Shown: positions 33,959-42,651 of the stretch, piece after piece
Layout: the number at the start of each line of letters is the position of its first letter
Numbering within the stretch: the first letter of the stretch is position 1
Assembly: GCA_039026235.1 (NCBI GenBank)
Contig: JBCCMQ010000009.1
Location: 62,001 to 126,000 of the forward strand
Direction of reading: 5' to 3'
Length of the DNA: 64,000 nt
From: JBCCMQ01 sp039026235
Lineage (GTDB): Bacteria > Pseudomonadota > Alphaproteobacteria > Rhodobacterales > Rhodobacteraceae
Program-made: the position numbers and the translations under genes
The notes under the pieces: model-generated
Database searches by the model: none
What the model saw: the letters and a program-made list of their open reading frames with translations, nothing else
Told to the model about the DNA's origin: nothing

Positions 33959-35539
33959 ATGCGAGACTTTCATCTTCCGGGACGTTCGGCGGTTTACGCT
34001 GAAAACGGAATGTGTGCCACATCCCACCCGCTGGCTGCGTCCGTTGCAATTGATACTCTCAAAGCCGGTGGCAACGCCGCCGACGCTGCCATCTCTGCTG
34101 CCGTCCTTCTTGGCATTTGCGAGCCGCAGATGACCGGACTTGGCGGTGATTGCTTCGTTCTGCTTTCGCCGGCGGGCTCGGACGAGGTGGTCGGATTGAA
34201 CGGATCGGGGTGCGCGCCCGCCGGTCTGTCCGCGGAAAGGCTGCGTGCCGACGGCCATAGCGCGATACCACCGCAAAGCGCCGATGCGGTGACGTTGCCG
34301 GGCGCAGTCGATGCGTTTTGCTGCCTGTCCGAGACATATGGGCGGCTGGGCCTTGATCGCATCCTTGCGCCCGCCATCGACTACCATGACACAGGCGTCC
34401 CGGTGGCGCCGCGGGTGGCCGACGATTGGGCCGGTTCTGTCGATCTGCTTAGGGGCAACGCGCGAGACAAGTTTCTTTTTGACGGGAAGAGCCCCAGAAG
34501 CGGGCAGGTGTTCCGCAGCACGGGCCAAGCCGAGGTTCTGCGCCGAATCGCTGCACAGGGACGGGACGCCTTCTATTCTGGGGAAGTCGCTGAGGACATG
34601 TTGAACCTTCTGCAATCGGAAGGTGGAAGCCACACGGCCCAGGATTTTGCAGGCGTCCAAGCTGACTGGACGCAGCCCATTTCCGGAACCTTCGGAGAGG
34701 CCGAGGTGCTGGAACATCCGCCCAACGGCCAGGGCGCGGCGGCCCTGCTTTTAATGAACATACTGAAGCATTTTGATCTGGCCGCGCTTGATCCCTATGG
34801 CGCCGAGCGCGCGCATATAGAAAGCGAGGCATCAAAGCTTGCTTATGATGCGCGCAATCGGTTTCTCGCCGATGCCGGGCACACGGATCGTCTGGATCAT
34901 CTTTTGCAACCTGCGACCGCCGCCAAGCTGGCGGCGCTGATAGACCCTGGGCGGGTCCTGCCTGATCCGACTGCAGTCACCGAGGCGGTTCATCGGGAGA
35001 CGATTTACCTGACCGTTGTGGACCGTGACCGTATGGCGGTGTCCCTCATCTATTCGATCTTTCACAACTTCGGATCCGGTATGGCATCGCCGAAATTCGG
35101 GATTCTGATGCACAATCGCGGGGCGGGTTTCACGTTGGCCGAAGGTCATCCGAACGAGGCGGGGCCGGGAAAAAGGCCGATGCACACGATTATCCCTGGT
35201 ATCGTGCGCCGCGCTGGGCGGGTTGAGATGCCCTTTGGGGTGATGGGCGGACAATACCAGGCCGCCGGACATGCCCGATTCATCACCAATATGGAGGTCT
35301 ATGGGATGGATCCGCAGGCGGCACTGGATGGTCCGCGGTGTTTCTCAGAAGCTGGCGATCTTCGGGTCGAACGCGGCTACAGCACCGAGGTTAGACAAAA
35401 GCTGGCGGATCTGGGCCACCGTGTGGTCGATCCGCCCACTGCAATTGGCGGTGGTCAGGCGATCCGTATTCACGACGACCTTGGGGTGCTTGAAGGCGGC
35501 TCTGACCCCAGAAAAGACGGCTGCGCTTTGGGGTACTGA
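33959..35539 (+). CDS. Gamma-glutamyltransferase family protein
   Basis: A 526-residue Ntn-hydrolase-type protein. The large-subunit part has AENGMCATSHPLAA, GGNAADAAISAAVLLGICEPQMTG and LGGDCFVLL. The processing-site Thr is in HRETIYLTVVDRD, where classical GGT has TTH. No signal peptide is present, so it is probably cytosolic, unlike the periplasmic E. coli enzyme. ATG 33959 gives the N-terminus MRDFHLPGRS. Its stop overlaps the rhodanese start by one base. Candidate substrates are glutathione conjugates or acylated amines. Confidence 0.86.
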   Translation: MRDFHLPGRSAVYAENGMCATSHPLAASVAIDTLKAGGNAADAAISAAVLLGICEPQMTGLGGDCFVLLSPAGSDEVVGLNGSGCAPAGLSAERLRADGHSAIPPQSADAVTLPGAVDAFCCLSETYGRLGLDRILAPAIDYHDTGVPVAPRVADDWAGSVDLLRGNARDKFLFDGKSPRSGQVFRSTGQAEVLRRIAAQGRDAFYSGEVAEDMLNLLQSEGGSHTAQDFAGVQADWTQPISGTFGEAEVLEHPPNGQGAAALLLMNILKHFDLAALDPYGAERAHIESEASKLAYDARNRFLADAGHTDRLDHLLQPATAAKLAALIDPGRVLPDPTAVTEAVHRETIYLTVVDRDRMAVSLIYSIFHNFGSGMASPKFGILMHNRGAGFTLAEGHPNEAGPGKRPMHTIIPGIVRRAGRVEMPFGVMGGQYQAAGHARFITNMEVYGMDPQAALDGPRCFSEAGDLRVERGYSTEVRQKLADLGHRVVDPPTAIGGGQAIRIHDDLGVLEGGSDPRKDGCALGY

Positions 35540-35931
35540 TGGCGATTACACCTGTCAAAGATCTGGTTGCGGCGGCGAAATCAGAAATCAGTTCGCTAGC
35601 GCCCGACGCGGTTATCGAGGCCCATGCCCGGGATGAAATCCTGTTGGTTGATATTCGCGACCCACGCGAGCTTTCCAAAGCCGGCAGAGTGCCCGGCGCA
35701 TTTCACGCGCCGCGCGGTATGCTGGAGTTCTGGGTTGATCCCGCGAGCCCCTATCACAAAAGCGCTTTTTCAACCGATCGGCCGATCGTTCTGTTCTGTG
35801 CATCGGCCTGGCGCAGCGCGCTTTCCGCAAAGACGCTCCAGGATATGGGAATGACGAACGTTGCAGAACTGGCGGGTGGTTTTTCCGCCTGGGTCGCAGC
35901 GGGCGGACCTGTCGACAGCGACGACGCGTAA
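35539..35931 (+). CDS. Rhodanese-like sulfurtransferase
   Basis: A 130-residue single rhodanese domain. The acidic motif LLVDIRDPRELSKAGRVPGA is followed by the active-site loop LFCASAWRSAL with its Cys, and by GGFSAWVAAGGPV at the end. It transfers sulfane sulfur in family members. It is coupled to the GGT-like gene by a TGATG overlap, and its stop lies 1 bp from the convergent hspQ stop. Confidence 0.9.
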   Translation: MAITPVKDLVAAAKSEISSLAPDAVIEAHARDEILLVDIRDPRELSKAGRVPGAFHAPRGMLEFWVDPASPYHKSAFSTDRPIVLFCASAWRSALSAKTLQDMGMTNVAELAGGFSAWVAAGGPVDSDDA

Positions 35932-35932
35932 C

Positions 35933-36259
35933 TCAGTTCAGTTGGACGTGCAGAGGGTAAAATCCATCCTCGAACTCACCGAATAAATCCGACACATCCG
36001 GATGATCGACCGGCCGCCCCGAATAGTCGGCAACAAGGTTCTGCTCTGACACATAGGCAACGTAGTAGCTTTGTTCATTCTCGGCCAAGAGATGGTAAAA
36101 CGGCTGATCCTTGGCAGGGCGGCTTTCTTCCGGAATAGCTTGGTACCATTCCTCGGTATTCGAAAATTTGGCATCGACGTCAAAAACCACACCGCGAAAC
36201 GGATGTTTACGGTGACGAACCACTTGGCCCAAATGATATTTTGCACGCGATCTCAGCAT
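35933..36259 (-). CDS. hspQ: Heat shock protein HspQ
   Basis: A 108-residue protein of the HspQ/YccV (hemimethylated DNA-binding) family: YHLGQVVRHRKHPFRGVVFDVD at the start and QPFYHLLAENEQSYYVAYVSEQNL in the middle. In enterobacteria HspQ is a Lon substrate and activity modulator, and it binds hemimethylated origin DNA in vitro. It is divergent from the AEC transporter gene, with 83 bp between starts. Confidence 0.92.
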   Translation of the reverse strand: MLRSRAKYHLGQVVRHRKHPFRGVVFDVDAKFSNTEEWYQAIPEESRPAKDQPFYHLLAENEQSYYVAYVSEQNLVADYSGRPVDHPDVSDLFGEFEDGFYPLHVQLN

Positions 36260-36342
36260 GTCGTACAGCCCCCTGTAGTAGTGGATAGAGCGTTGATCGG
36301 ACCTTGTCCATCGATTGACCGCAGGGCGGACGGAAACAGACT

Positions 36343-37224
36343 GTGAACCTTGTTCTTACAGTGCTCGAAATTGTTGCGCCGGTGTTTTTATTGGCAGCAA
36401 TTGGCTTCGCCTGGACGAAGTTTGGTTTTGAGTACCGGGTCGCCTTTGTTACCCGGCTGGCAATGACCCTTTCGGTGCCCTGCCTGATCTTTGTAGCGCT
36501 GATGGAGACCGAGATTGACCCGGCCGCGCTGACCACGCTTTCACTGGCGACGATTGCGGCCTATGCCGCAGTTACTGTTGCGATTTTTGTTCTTGTTCGG
36601 ATCATTCGGGCGGATGTGCGTACGTATCTTGCACCTCTGATCTTTGGCAACACTGGCAATCTGGGTCTGCCGCTGGCGCTTTTTGCGTTTGGCGTAGAAG
36701 GCCTCGGATATGCCGTCGTCGTCTTCGCGATCATGGCAATCTATTCCTTTACCTTCGGTGTCTGGCTGGTCGCCGGGGGCAACAGTCCGATGGCCACCCT
36801 GAAAGAGCCGGTAACCTGGGCCACATTGCTCGGTGCGGTCTTCCTCTGGAACGGCTGGTCCACGCCCGTGTTCCTGACCAACGCCTTGGATCTGGTGGGG
36901 CAGATGGCGATTCCGCTGATGCTGATCACCCTCGGTGTTGCAGTGGCGCGGTTTCAGATCAAGAACTTGTCGCGTACGGCGGTCATGGCGCTTGTCAAAG
37001 CGATCATTTCGATAGCTTTGGCTTGGGCCGTTGGCCGGTGGTTCGGATTGCCCGATGTCGCTTTTGCCGTGCTGGTTCTGCAGGTGTCAACGCCGGTTGC
37101 GGTCACGTCCTACCTGCTGGCGGAAAAATACGGCGCCGACGCCGAGGCGGTTGCCGGCCTTGTGGTGGTCTCAACACTTTTATCGGTTCTCGTGCTACCG
37201 GTCACACTTGCGTTTCTGCTTTGA
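36343..37224 (+). CDS. AEC family transporter
   Basis: A 293-residue membrane protein with about ten hydrophobic segments in the two-fold repeat of the auxin efflux carrier (AEC/Mem_trans) family. LIFGNTGNLGLPLALFAFG in the first half and VLQVSTPVAVTSYLLAEKYG in the second are typical of bacterial malate/malonate-type carriers. The start is GTG 36343. The substrate is unknown. It is transcribed away from hspQ and alone. Confidence 0.86.
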   Translation: MNLVLTVLEIVAPVFLLAAIGFAWTKFGFEYRVAFVTRLAMTLSVPCLIFVALMETEIDPAALTTLSLATIAAYAAVTVAIFVLVRIIRADVRTYLAPLIFGNTGNLGLPLALFAFGVEGLGYAVVVFAIMAIYSFTFGVWLVAGGNSPMATLKEPVTWATLLGAVFLWNGWSTPVFLTNALDLVGQMAIPLMLITLGVAVARFQIKNLSRTAVMALVKAIISIALAWAVGRWFGLPDVAFAVLVLQVSTPVAVTSYLLAEKYGADAEAVAGLVVVSTLLSVLVLPVTLAFLL

Positions 37225-37301
37225 TTTTCCCTGATTTTTGTTTCCCGCGGGTCGAATTTCGCGTAGTATGACAAAAAAATATCCAGTGTGGCGAGAGGCA
37301 G

Positions 37302-37892
37302 ATGAGCAGACGTCTTTGCGCACTTGCACTTCTTTCTGTGCTGTCGGCCTGTGGTGGCGGCAGCAGCGATTACATAGCGGAACGCATGCTGAATGATGCG
37401 TGCATTATCGCGGATGAACGGCCCCGTTACATGAGCGCCATGGAGCGCGTGGAACGGCGCTGGGGTGTCCCTGTGGCGGTGCAAATGGCGACCATATACC
37501 AGGAAAGCAAGTTTCAGGGCGATGCGCGTACACCGTTGCGCTATTCGCTGGGCGTCATCCCGATGGGGCGCCAGTCTTCCGCCTATGGCTATGCCCAGGC
37601 GCTGGACGGCACCTGGGATGAATACAAGGTTGAAACCGGTCAGCGGCGGGCCAAACGCAACGATATCTGGGATGCCACGGATTTCATTGGTTGGTACATG
37701 ACCAAAACCGAAGAGCGCAATGGCATCGCCAAGACGAATGCCAGCCACCAGTACCTGGCATATCACGAAGGCCACACCGGCTATGCCCGCGGCAGCTATC
37801 AGAAAAAGGCGTGGCTGATGCGCGTGGCTGAGGATGTGGGCGACCGAGCCGTGCTTTATGATGCACAGCTGCAAACCTGCGGCGGCGTTTGA
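37302..37892 (+). CDS. Lipoprotein with lytic transglycosylase-like (SLT) domain
   Basis: A 196-residue lipoprotein with lipobox LSAC (Cys17). The soluble-lytic-transglycosylase-like domain includes VAVQMATIYQESKFQGDAR, where the Glu of QESKF is the expected catalytic acid, and SSAYGYAQALDGTWDEY, the GYAQ segment typical of the fold. It probably cleaves or binds peptidoglycan at the outer membrane. Its stop abuts the convergent lolA stop, both contained in TGATCA. Confidence 0.83.
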   Translation: MSRRLCALALLSVLSACGGGSSDYIAERMLNDACIIADERPRYMSAMERVERRWGVPVAVQMATIYQESKFQGDARTPLRYSLGVIPMGRQSSAYGYAQALDGTWDEYKVETGQRRAKRNDIWDATDFIGWYMTKTEERNGIAKTNASHQYLAYHEGHTGYARGSYQKKAWLMRVAEDVGDRAVLYDAQLQTCGGV

Positions 37893-38492
37893 TCAGGGGC
37901 GTCTTTTCGCGATTTCAATCGGAATATTGAAAAGCGATGAGGTCAGCCGAACGCCGGTATCAAGGCCGGTCAGAACAACGGCCGTGCGCGCGCCGGTTTC
38001 GTCCGTGATTGTCCACTGAACGAAACGGATCGGATCGGCCTCAAAGAAAAGGTCGATGGTACCGACTTCGGGCTGCTTGGGATCGCGGGCCGTGACGATC
38101 GTGCGCCCGTCCTGTTCACGATGTGCTATGACCAGATTTGACCGGTCCAGATCGACCCGGTTCTCAAGGATCAGGTTCAGCGGCGTGCGCTTAAGCGGAA
38201 ACTGCTGGGGTTCGGAATTTGATCGCGCGTCAAATATAGCGACCTGACCCCCGCCGGCCATAACCAGCGCGCCGTCACTGTCATATTCAAAACGTGCGCG
38301 ACCGGGCCTTTGCAGGTACAGCGTGCCGCGCGACCTTGATCCATCCGCATTGTACTGCACGAACGCACTTTGCGCGCTCTTGAAACTATTGAAGTATGCG
38401 GAAATCTCAGTAAGCGGGATAATGGCTGCGCGCGCCGGTTGGGCCATGACCGCCACAGCGGCTGCGCTTATCAGAAATGCACGTCGGTCCAT
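37893..38492 (-). CDS. lolA: LolA-type outer-membrane lipoprotein carrier
   Basis: A 199-residue periplasmic protein with signal peptide MDRRAFLISAAAVAVMAQPARA. LolA features include LTEISAYFNSFKSAQSAFVQ, RGTLYLQRPGRARFEYD and PLNLILENRVDLDRS. It ferries lipoproteins from LolCDE to LolB. ATG 38492 starts the signal peptide. It follows ftsK by 88 bp on the same strand, an arrangement common in alphaproteobacteria. Confidence 0.9.
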   Translation of the reverse strand: MDRRAFLISAAAVAVMAQPARAAIIPLTEISAYFNSFKSAQSAFVQYNADGSRSRGTLYLQRPGRARFEYDSDGALVMAGGGQVAIFDARSNSEPQQFPLKRTPLNLILENRVDLDRSNLVIAHREQDGRTIVTARDPKQPEVGTIDLFFEADPIRFVQWTITDETGARTAVVLTGLDTGVRLTSSLFNIPIEIAKRRP

Positions 38493-38580
38493 TGGCTGCC
38501 TCTTTTCGCGTTGTGAAGCCAAGGTAAGGTGCAAGTCGCTTGGCGACCAGAGGTAGGCAATAACATCTGCGCGTTATCTG

Positions 38581-41343
38581 CTAACGCCCTTCCTGCTCGG
38601 GGATCAGGATCTCGCGTTTGCCCACGTGGTTGGCGGGCGAAACCAATCCTTGCTCTTCCATCTGTTCGACAAGACGCGCAGCCTTGTTGTAGCCGATCGC
38701 CAGCTTGCGCTGAATGTAGCTGGTTGAGCACTTGCGGTCCTGGATCACGACCTGAACAGCCTGATCATAGAGCGCATCTTCGCCGTCCGTGTTGCCGCCG
38801 AGGCCGAGCACGAGGTCAATATCGCCTTCTTTTTCGTCGTCCGGACCGTCAACGACACCACCCACATAGTCCGGAGCGCCGTTCAGCTTCAGCGCCTGAA
38901 CAACTTCTTCGACCTCTTCATCGCTGACGAAGGGGCCGTGCACGCGGGTAATCTTGGCCCCACCGGCCATATAGAGCATGTCGCCCATGCCCAAAAGTTG
39001 CTCTGCGCCCATCTCGCCAAGGATGGTGCGGCTATCAACCTTGGACGTCACCTGGAATGAGATCCGGGTCGGGAAGTTTGCCTTGATCGTACCCGTGATG
39101 ACGTCGACCGAAGGCCGCTGGGTGGCCATGATCAGATGAATGCCCGACGCGCGGGCCATCTGTGCAAGACGCTGGATGCAGGCTTCGATCTCTTTACCTG
39201 CCACCATCATCAGATCGGCCATCTCATCAACGATGACGACGATGTAGGGCATCGGTTCGGGCAGAAACTCTTCCGTCTCGAAGACCGGGTCGCCGGTTTC
39301 ATCGTCAAATCCGGTTTGAACGGTGCGCTTGAACATCTCGTTCTTGGCCAAGGCTTCGCGTACGCGACCGTTGTGGCCTTCGATGTTGCGAACGCCCATC
39401 TTCGACATCTTGCGATAACGCTCTTCCATCTCGCCGACGACCCACTTCAGCGCGACGACGGCTTTCTTGGGGTCGGTCACAACCGGGGACAGAAGGTGCG
39501 GTATGCCGTCATAGACGCTGAGTTCCAGCATCTTCGGGTCGATCATGATCATCCGGCAATCCTGCGGTGAAAGCTTGTAAAGCAGGCTCAGGATCATGGT
39601 GTTGATGGCCACCGATTTGCCCGAGCCCGTTGTGCCTGCAATCAGAAGATGCGGCATCTTGGCGAGGTTTGCCACGACCGGATCGCCGCCAATGTCCTTG
39701 CCCAGGGCAAGCGGCAGGCGGTGCTTTCCGTCGCCGAAATCTCTTGCTGAGAGAATTTCGCGCAGCAGCACCATCTCGCGATGAGCATTGGGAAGTTCGA
39801 TGCCAATGACCGACCGTCCTGGCACCGTGGAAACCCGGGCCGACAAAGCCGACATCGACCGCGCGATATCATCGGCCAGACCAATGACACGACTTGCTTT
39901 GAGGCCGGGCGCCGGCTCCAGCTCGTACATGGTGACAACGGGGCCGGGTCGGACCGAGACGATCTCGCCCTTGACCCCATAATCATCAAGCACCGCTTCG
40001 AGCATGCGCGCATTTTCATCAAGGGCTTCATCGCTGAGAACATGGCGCGAGACGCTGTTCGAGCTGGTAAGAAGCGAAAGCGCCGGAAATTCGTAATCGG
40101 CCGACTTGTCATCGCCCAGCTTAAGGCGCGGCTGCGCCTCGGCCTGAGCCTGACGGGACGGAGCCGGGGATTTTCGAACAGGATTTTGGACAATTCCACG
40201 GCTGGCGGCATTGGCCGCATGAAGACCGTCGCTGGAAAAATGCGTGGGCAGTGCGCCATGATCTGTCTGCGTGTCATCAGCGACAAAATCGTGGCCGTCG
40301 TCGTCCAGAACTTCTGGTTCCGGGTCCGGGTGAGCCATGACCGGAGGCTCTGCTCTGATGTGCGCGCCGTCGTCCGGCGCGGATCTGGTCCGCAGTCTGA
40401 TAGCATCGGCAATGCGCGCCCGGATATGGTCATCGCTTGGCGCTTCGATATCACGGGTTTCATCAATCACGCGCGGTGCTGGGCGTGGTGCGTCGATCTC
40501 GCCTCGGTTCGGCATCAACAGCGAAGGCGCCCGTGCTAGAAGACCGCGCACGCCACCCGTCTGCGGTTCGCCCATCTCTTCATCGTCTTCGATCTCGAAA
40601 GTCATGAATTCTGGGATGTTGTCGTTGCTGTCTTCCTCGTCCACCGAGGCGCGCAGTCTCTCCCGGGCAGCGAAGATCGCACTGACAAGTCCGCGGTAGA
40701 CCAAGATAAGCAGCCGAACCAGCCCGGCATATGCAAAGATCACGCCCAAAAGCAGGAACCGGCCGGCAGCCGCGATCTCTGCTTTGGTCAGGCCAAGAAC
40801 AAACGCCGTCAGCGCCGCCGAGGCGAATGCCATGACGACAGACAGCGCTTTGAGGCCTAGAACGGTGCCCACGGGCAGAATGCTCAGCGTTGCACCAAGC
40901 ACCGTGTCACCCAGAAGGCCCCCCAGGCCAAAGCTGTGTGTCCAGCCGGAAGACGGCAGAAGTGTCGAGGCGTAGACCGAGGCCAGCGCGACCGCAAATG
41001 GTGCAAAAATCGCTCGTCCCGGAATTCGGTCCGCACCCCAATGGGCGATCAGGCGGAAGCCCCAGGCAACCAGAAAAACCGGGATCAACCAGACGCCGAC
41101 GCCCAGGATCACGTAAAGTGGTGAGGCCAGTGAAGCACCCGTGCGTCCGAGCGCGTTCCTGACCGGTGCATCCGTTGACGACAGCCAACTCGGATCGTCC
41201 GGAAAATAGGTGGCCAACATGACAATTGTCAGGGCGCCGACCACGCTTAGCGCGACACCAACCAGCTCTTTCCCGCGTCGTTCCAGAATGGCCTGGGTTT
41301 CCGCGTCGAAAAGCGGGTCACGTTGTCTTGCCTGATACGCCAT
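38581..41343 (-). CDS. ftsK: DNA translocase FtsK
   Basis: A 920-residue divisome ATPase. Four to five transmembrane segments occupy about residues 26-215. A linker of ~200 residues rich in acidic and Pro residues follows, then the alpha/beta motor with Walker A GTTGSGKS at 570-577 and Walker B-like VVIVDEMADLMMV. The C-terminal gamma winged helix (about 855-915, STSYIQRKLAIGYNKAARLVEQ) reads KOPS sequences and activates XerCD. It pumps chromosome termini through the septum. It begins 10 bp after the aminotransferase gene. Confidence 0.96.
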   Translation of the reverse strand: MAYQARQRDPLFDAETQAILERRGKELVGVALSVVGALTIVMLATYFPDDPSWLSSTDAPVRNALGRTGASLASPLYVILGVGVWLIPVFLVAWGFRLIAHWGADRIPGRAIFAPFAVALASVYASTLLPSSGWTHSFGLGGLLGDTVLGATLSILPVGTVLGLKALSVVMAFASAALTAFVLGLTKAEIAAAGRFLLLGVIFAYAGLVRLLILVYRGLVSAIFAARERLRASVDEEDSNDNIPEFMTFEIEDDEEMGEPQTGGVRGLLARAPSLLMPNRGEIDAPRPAPRVIDETRDIEAPSDDHIRARIADAIRLRTRSAPDDGAHIRAEPPVMAHPDPEPEVLDDDGHDFVADDTQTDHGALPTHFSSDGLHAANAASRGIVQNPVRKSPAPSRQAQAEAQPRLKLGDDKSADYEFPALSLLTSSNSVSRHVLSDEALDENARMLEAVLDDYGVKGEIVSVRPGPVVTMYELEPAPGLKASRVIGLADDIARSMSALSARVSTVPGRSVIGIELPNAHREMVLLREILSARDFGDGKHRLPLALGKDIGGDPVVANLAKMPHLLIAGTTGSGKSVAINTMILSLLYKLSPQDCRMIMIDPKMLELSVYDGIPHLLSPVVTDPKKAVVALKWVVGEMEERYRKMSKMGVRNIEGHNGRVREALAKNEMFKRTVQTGFDDETGDPVFETEEFLPEPMPYIVVIVDEMADLMMVAGKEIEACIQRLAQMARASGIHLIMATQRPSVDVITGTIKANFPTRISFQVTSKVDSRTILGEMGAEQLLGMGDMLYMAGGAKITRVHGPFVSDEEVEEVVQALKLNGAPDYVGGVVDGPDDEKEGDIDLVLGLGGNTDGEDALYDQAVQVVIQDRKCSTSYIQRKLAIGYNKAARLVEQMEEQGLVSPANHVGKREILIPEQEGR

Positions 41344-41353
41344 ACGGGATCCC

Positions 41354-42535
41354 CTAACTGTATATGCAATCGCGCAGCCTGATCAGGCCACGCTCTGTTT
41401 CTTCTTGCTCGGCCACAAGCGCGACACGAATGTAATGCTGGCCCGGGTTTGCGCCGTCGACCGATTGCGAAAGGTAAGCGCCCGGCAGCACCAGTACGCC
41501 GGCCTCGCGCCACAGCTTCAAAGCCGCCGCTTCTCCGTCTTCGACGGGAAGCCACAGGAAAAATCCGGCCTGTGGGGGCTGATAGCCTTGCAGATCGCCA
41601 AAAATGCGGTCCGCCGTCTCATACTTGGTTTTGTAGAGCGCCCGATTTGCTTCCACGTGGGCTTCGTCCGACCAGAGCATTTCCGACGCTTTCTGCAACG
41701 GAAGCGGGATCGGTGATCCGGCATAGGACCGGAGGCTTTTCATGCGCTTCGTCGACGCGGGGCCGGCGGCGGCGAACCCTGACCGGAGCCCGGGAACGTT
41801 CGAGCGTTTTGAGAGCGAATGGAAAGCGACCAAACGTTCTGCATCGGCACCCGTCGCTTCAAGGGCCGCAAGAGCGCCCGGAGGCGGTGTGTCGCGATAG
41901 ATCTCTGCATAGCATTCGTCCGCCACGACCAGGAAATCGTATTCCTCGGCCAGTCCGAATAGATTTGCCCAATAGTCGGCCGAAGCGATTGCCCCCTGGG
42001 GATTTGCGGGCGAACACAGATAGACCATGGCCGTTCTGTTCAAGACATCCGCGGGCAGACTTTGGAAATCGGGCAAGAAGCCGTTCGCGGCGGTTGCGGG
42101 TACGAAATAGGGCTTTGCGCCCACCGATAAGGAGGCGACCATGTAGACTTGGTAGAATGGGTTCGGCACCAGTATCAGGGGTTGTGCGCCGGCCTTTTCT
42201 TCCGGGCAAACCGCCATGGCGACATTGTAAAGGCCCTCTTTGGTGCCATTGACCGGGGTCAGCCGTGTCTCGGGATCCAGTGCAACGCCATAGCGGCGCT
42301 TGATCCAGTCGCTTTGGGCTTGTCTCAGTTCCGGTGTTCCATCGGTCGGAGGATAGCGCCCAAAACCTTCGGCCGCGTCGCCTATGACCTGGCTAAGCCA
42401 GGACGGAAACGCGTGCCGGGGTTCTCCGATGCTCATAGAAATGGCGTCTTGGCCGGGGCTATGCCCGTCCAACAGCGCGCGAAGGCGCGGAAAAGCGTAA
42501 ACCGGGAGGTTCGAAAACCGCTCGGGAAAAACCAT
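41354..42535 (-). CDS. Class I/II aminotransferase, probable succinyldiaminopimelate type
   Basis: A 393-residue PLP enzyme. The Schiff-base Lys is in HSLSKRSNVPGLRSGF, the PLP-contacting segments CSPANPQG and VVADECYAEIY precede it, and the C-terminal VLPGAYL holds the carboxylate-binding region. Similar proteins are annotated as DapC, which converts N-succinyl-2-amino-6-ketopimelate in lysine synthesis. That assignment is plausible but cannot be separated from other aspartate-type transaminases by sequence alone. Confidence 0.82.
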   Translation of the reverse strand: MVFPERFSNLPVYAFPRLRALLDGHSPGQDAISMSIGEPRHAFPSWLSQVIGDAAEGFGRYPPTDGTPELRQAQSDWIKRRYGVALDPETRLTPVNGTKEGLYNVAMAVCPEEKAGAQPLILVPNPFYQVYMVASLSVGAKPYFVPATAANGFLPDFQSLPADVLNRTAMVYLCSPANPQGAIASADYWANLFGLAEEYDFLVVADECYAEIYRDTPPPGALAALEATGADAERLVAFHSLSKRSNVPGLRSGFAAAGPASTKRMKSLRSYAGSPIPLPLQKASEMLWSDEAHVEANRALYKTKYETADRIFGDLQGYQPPQAGFFLWLPVEDGEAAALKLWREAGVLVLPGAYLSQSVDGANPGQHYIRVALVAEQEETERGLIRLRDCIYS

Positions 42536-42651
42536 GTCTGCCTCGGTCCGGGATCATTGACGTCCCGTTTTGACAAAGCCTAAGCGCTGTGACGGTGTCG
42601 GTCCAGAAAAACCGCAGAAAAAACGCCTTTGAAACCGATATCTTGTGGCAT

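Noticed and set aside
33737..34717. 326-codon open frame on the minus strand
   Set aside because: It is antisense to the GGT-like gene and spans the 14-bp inverted repeat; no recognisable domain or ribosome-binding site.
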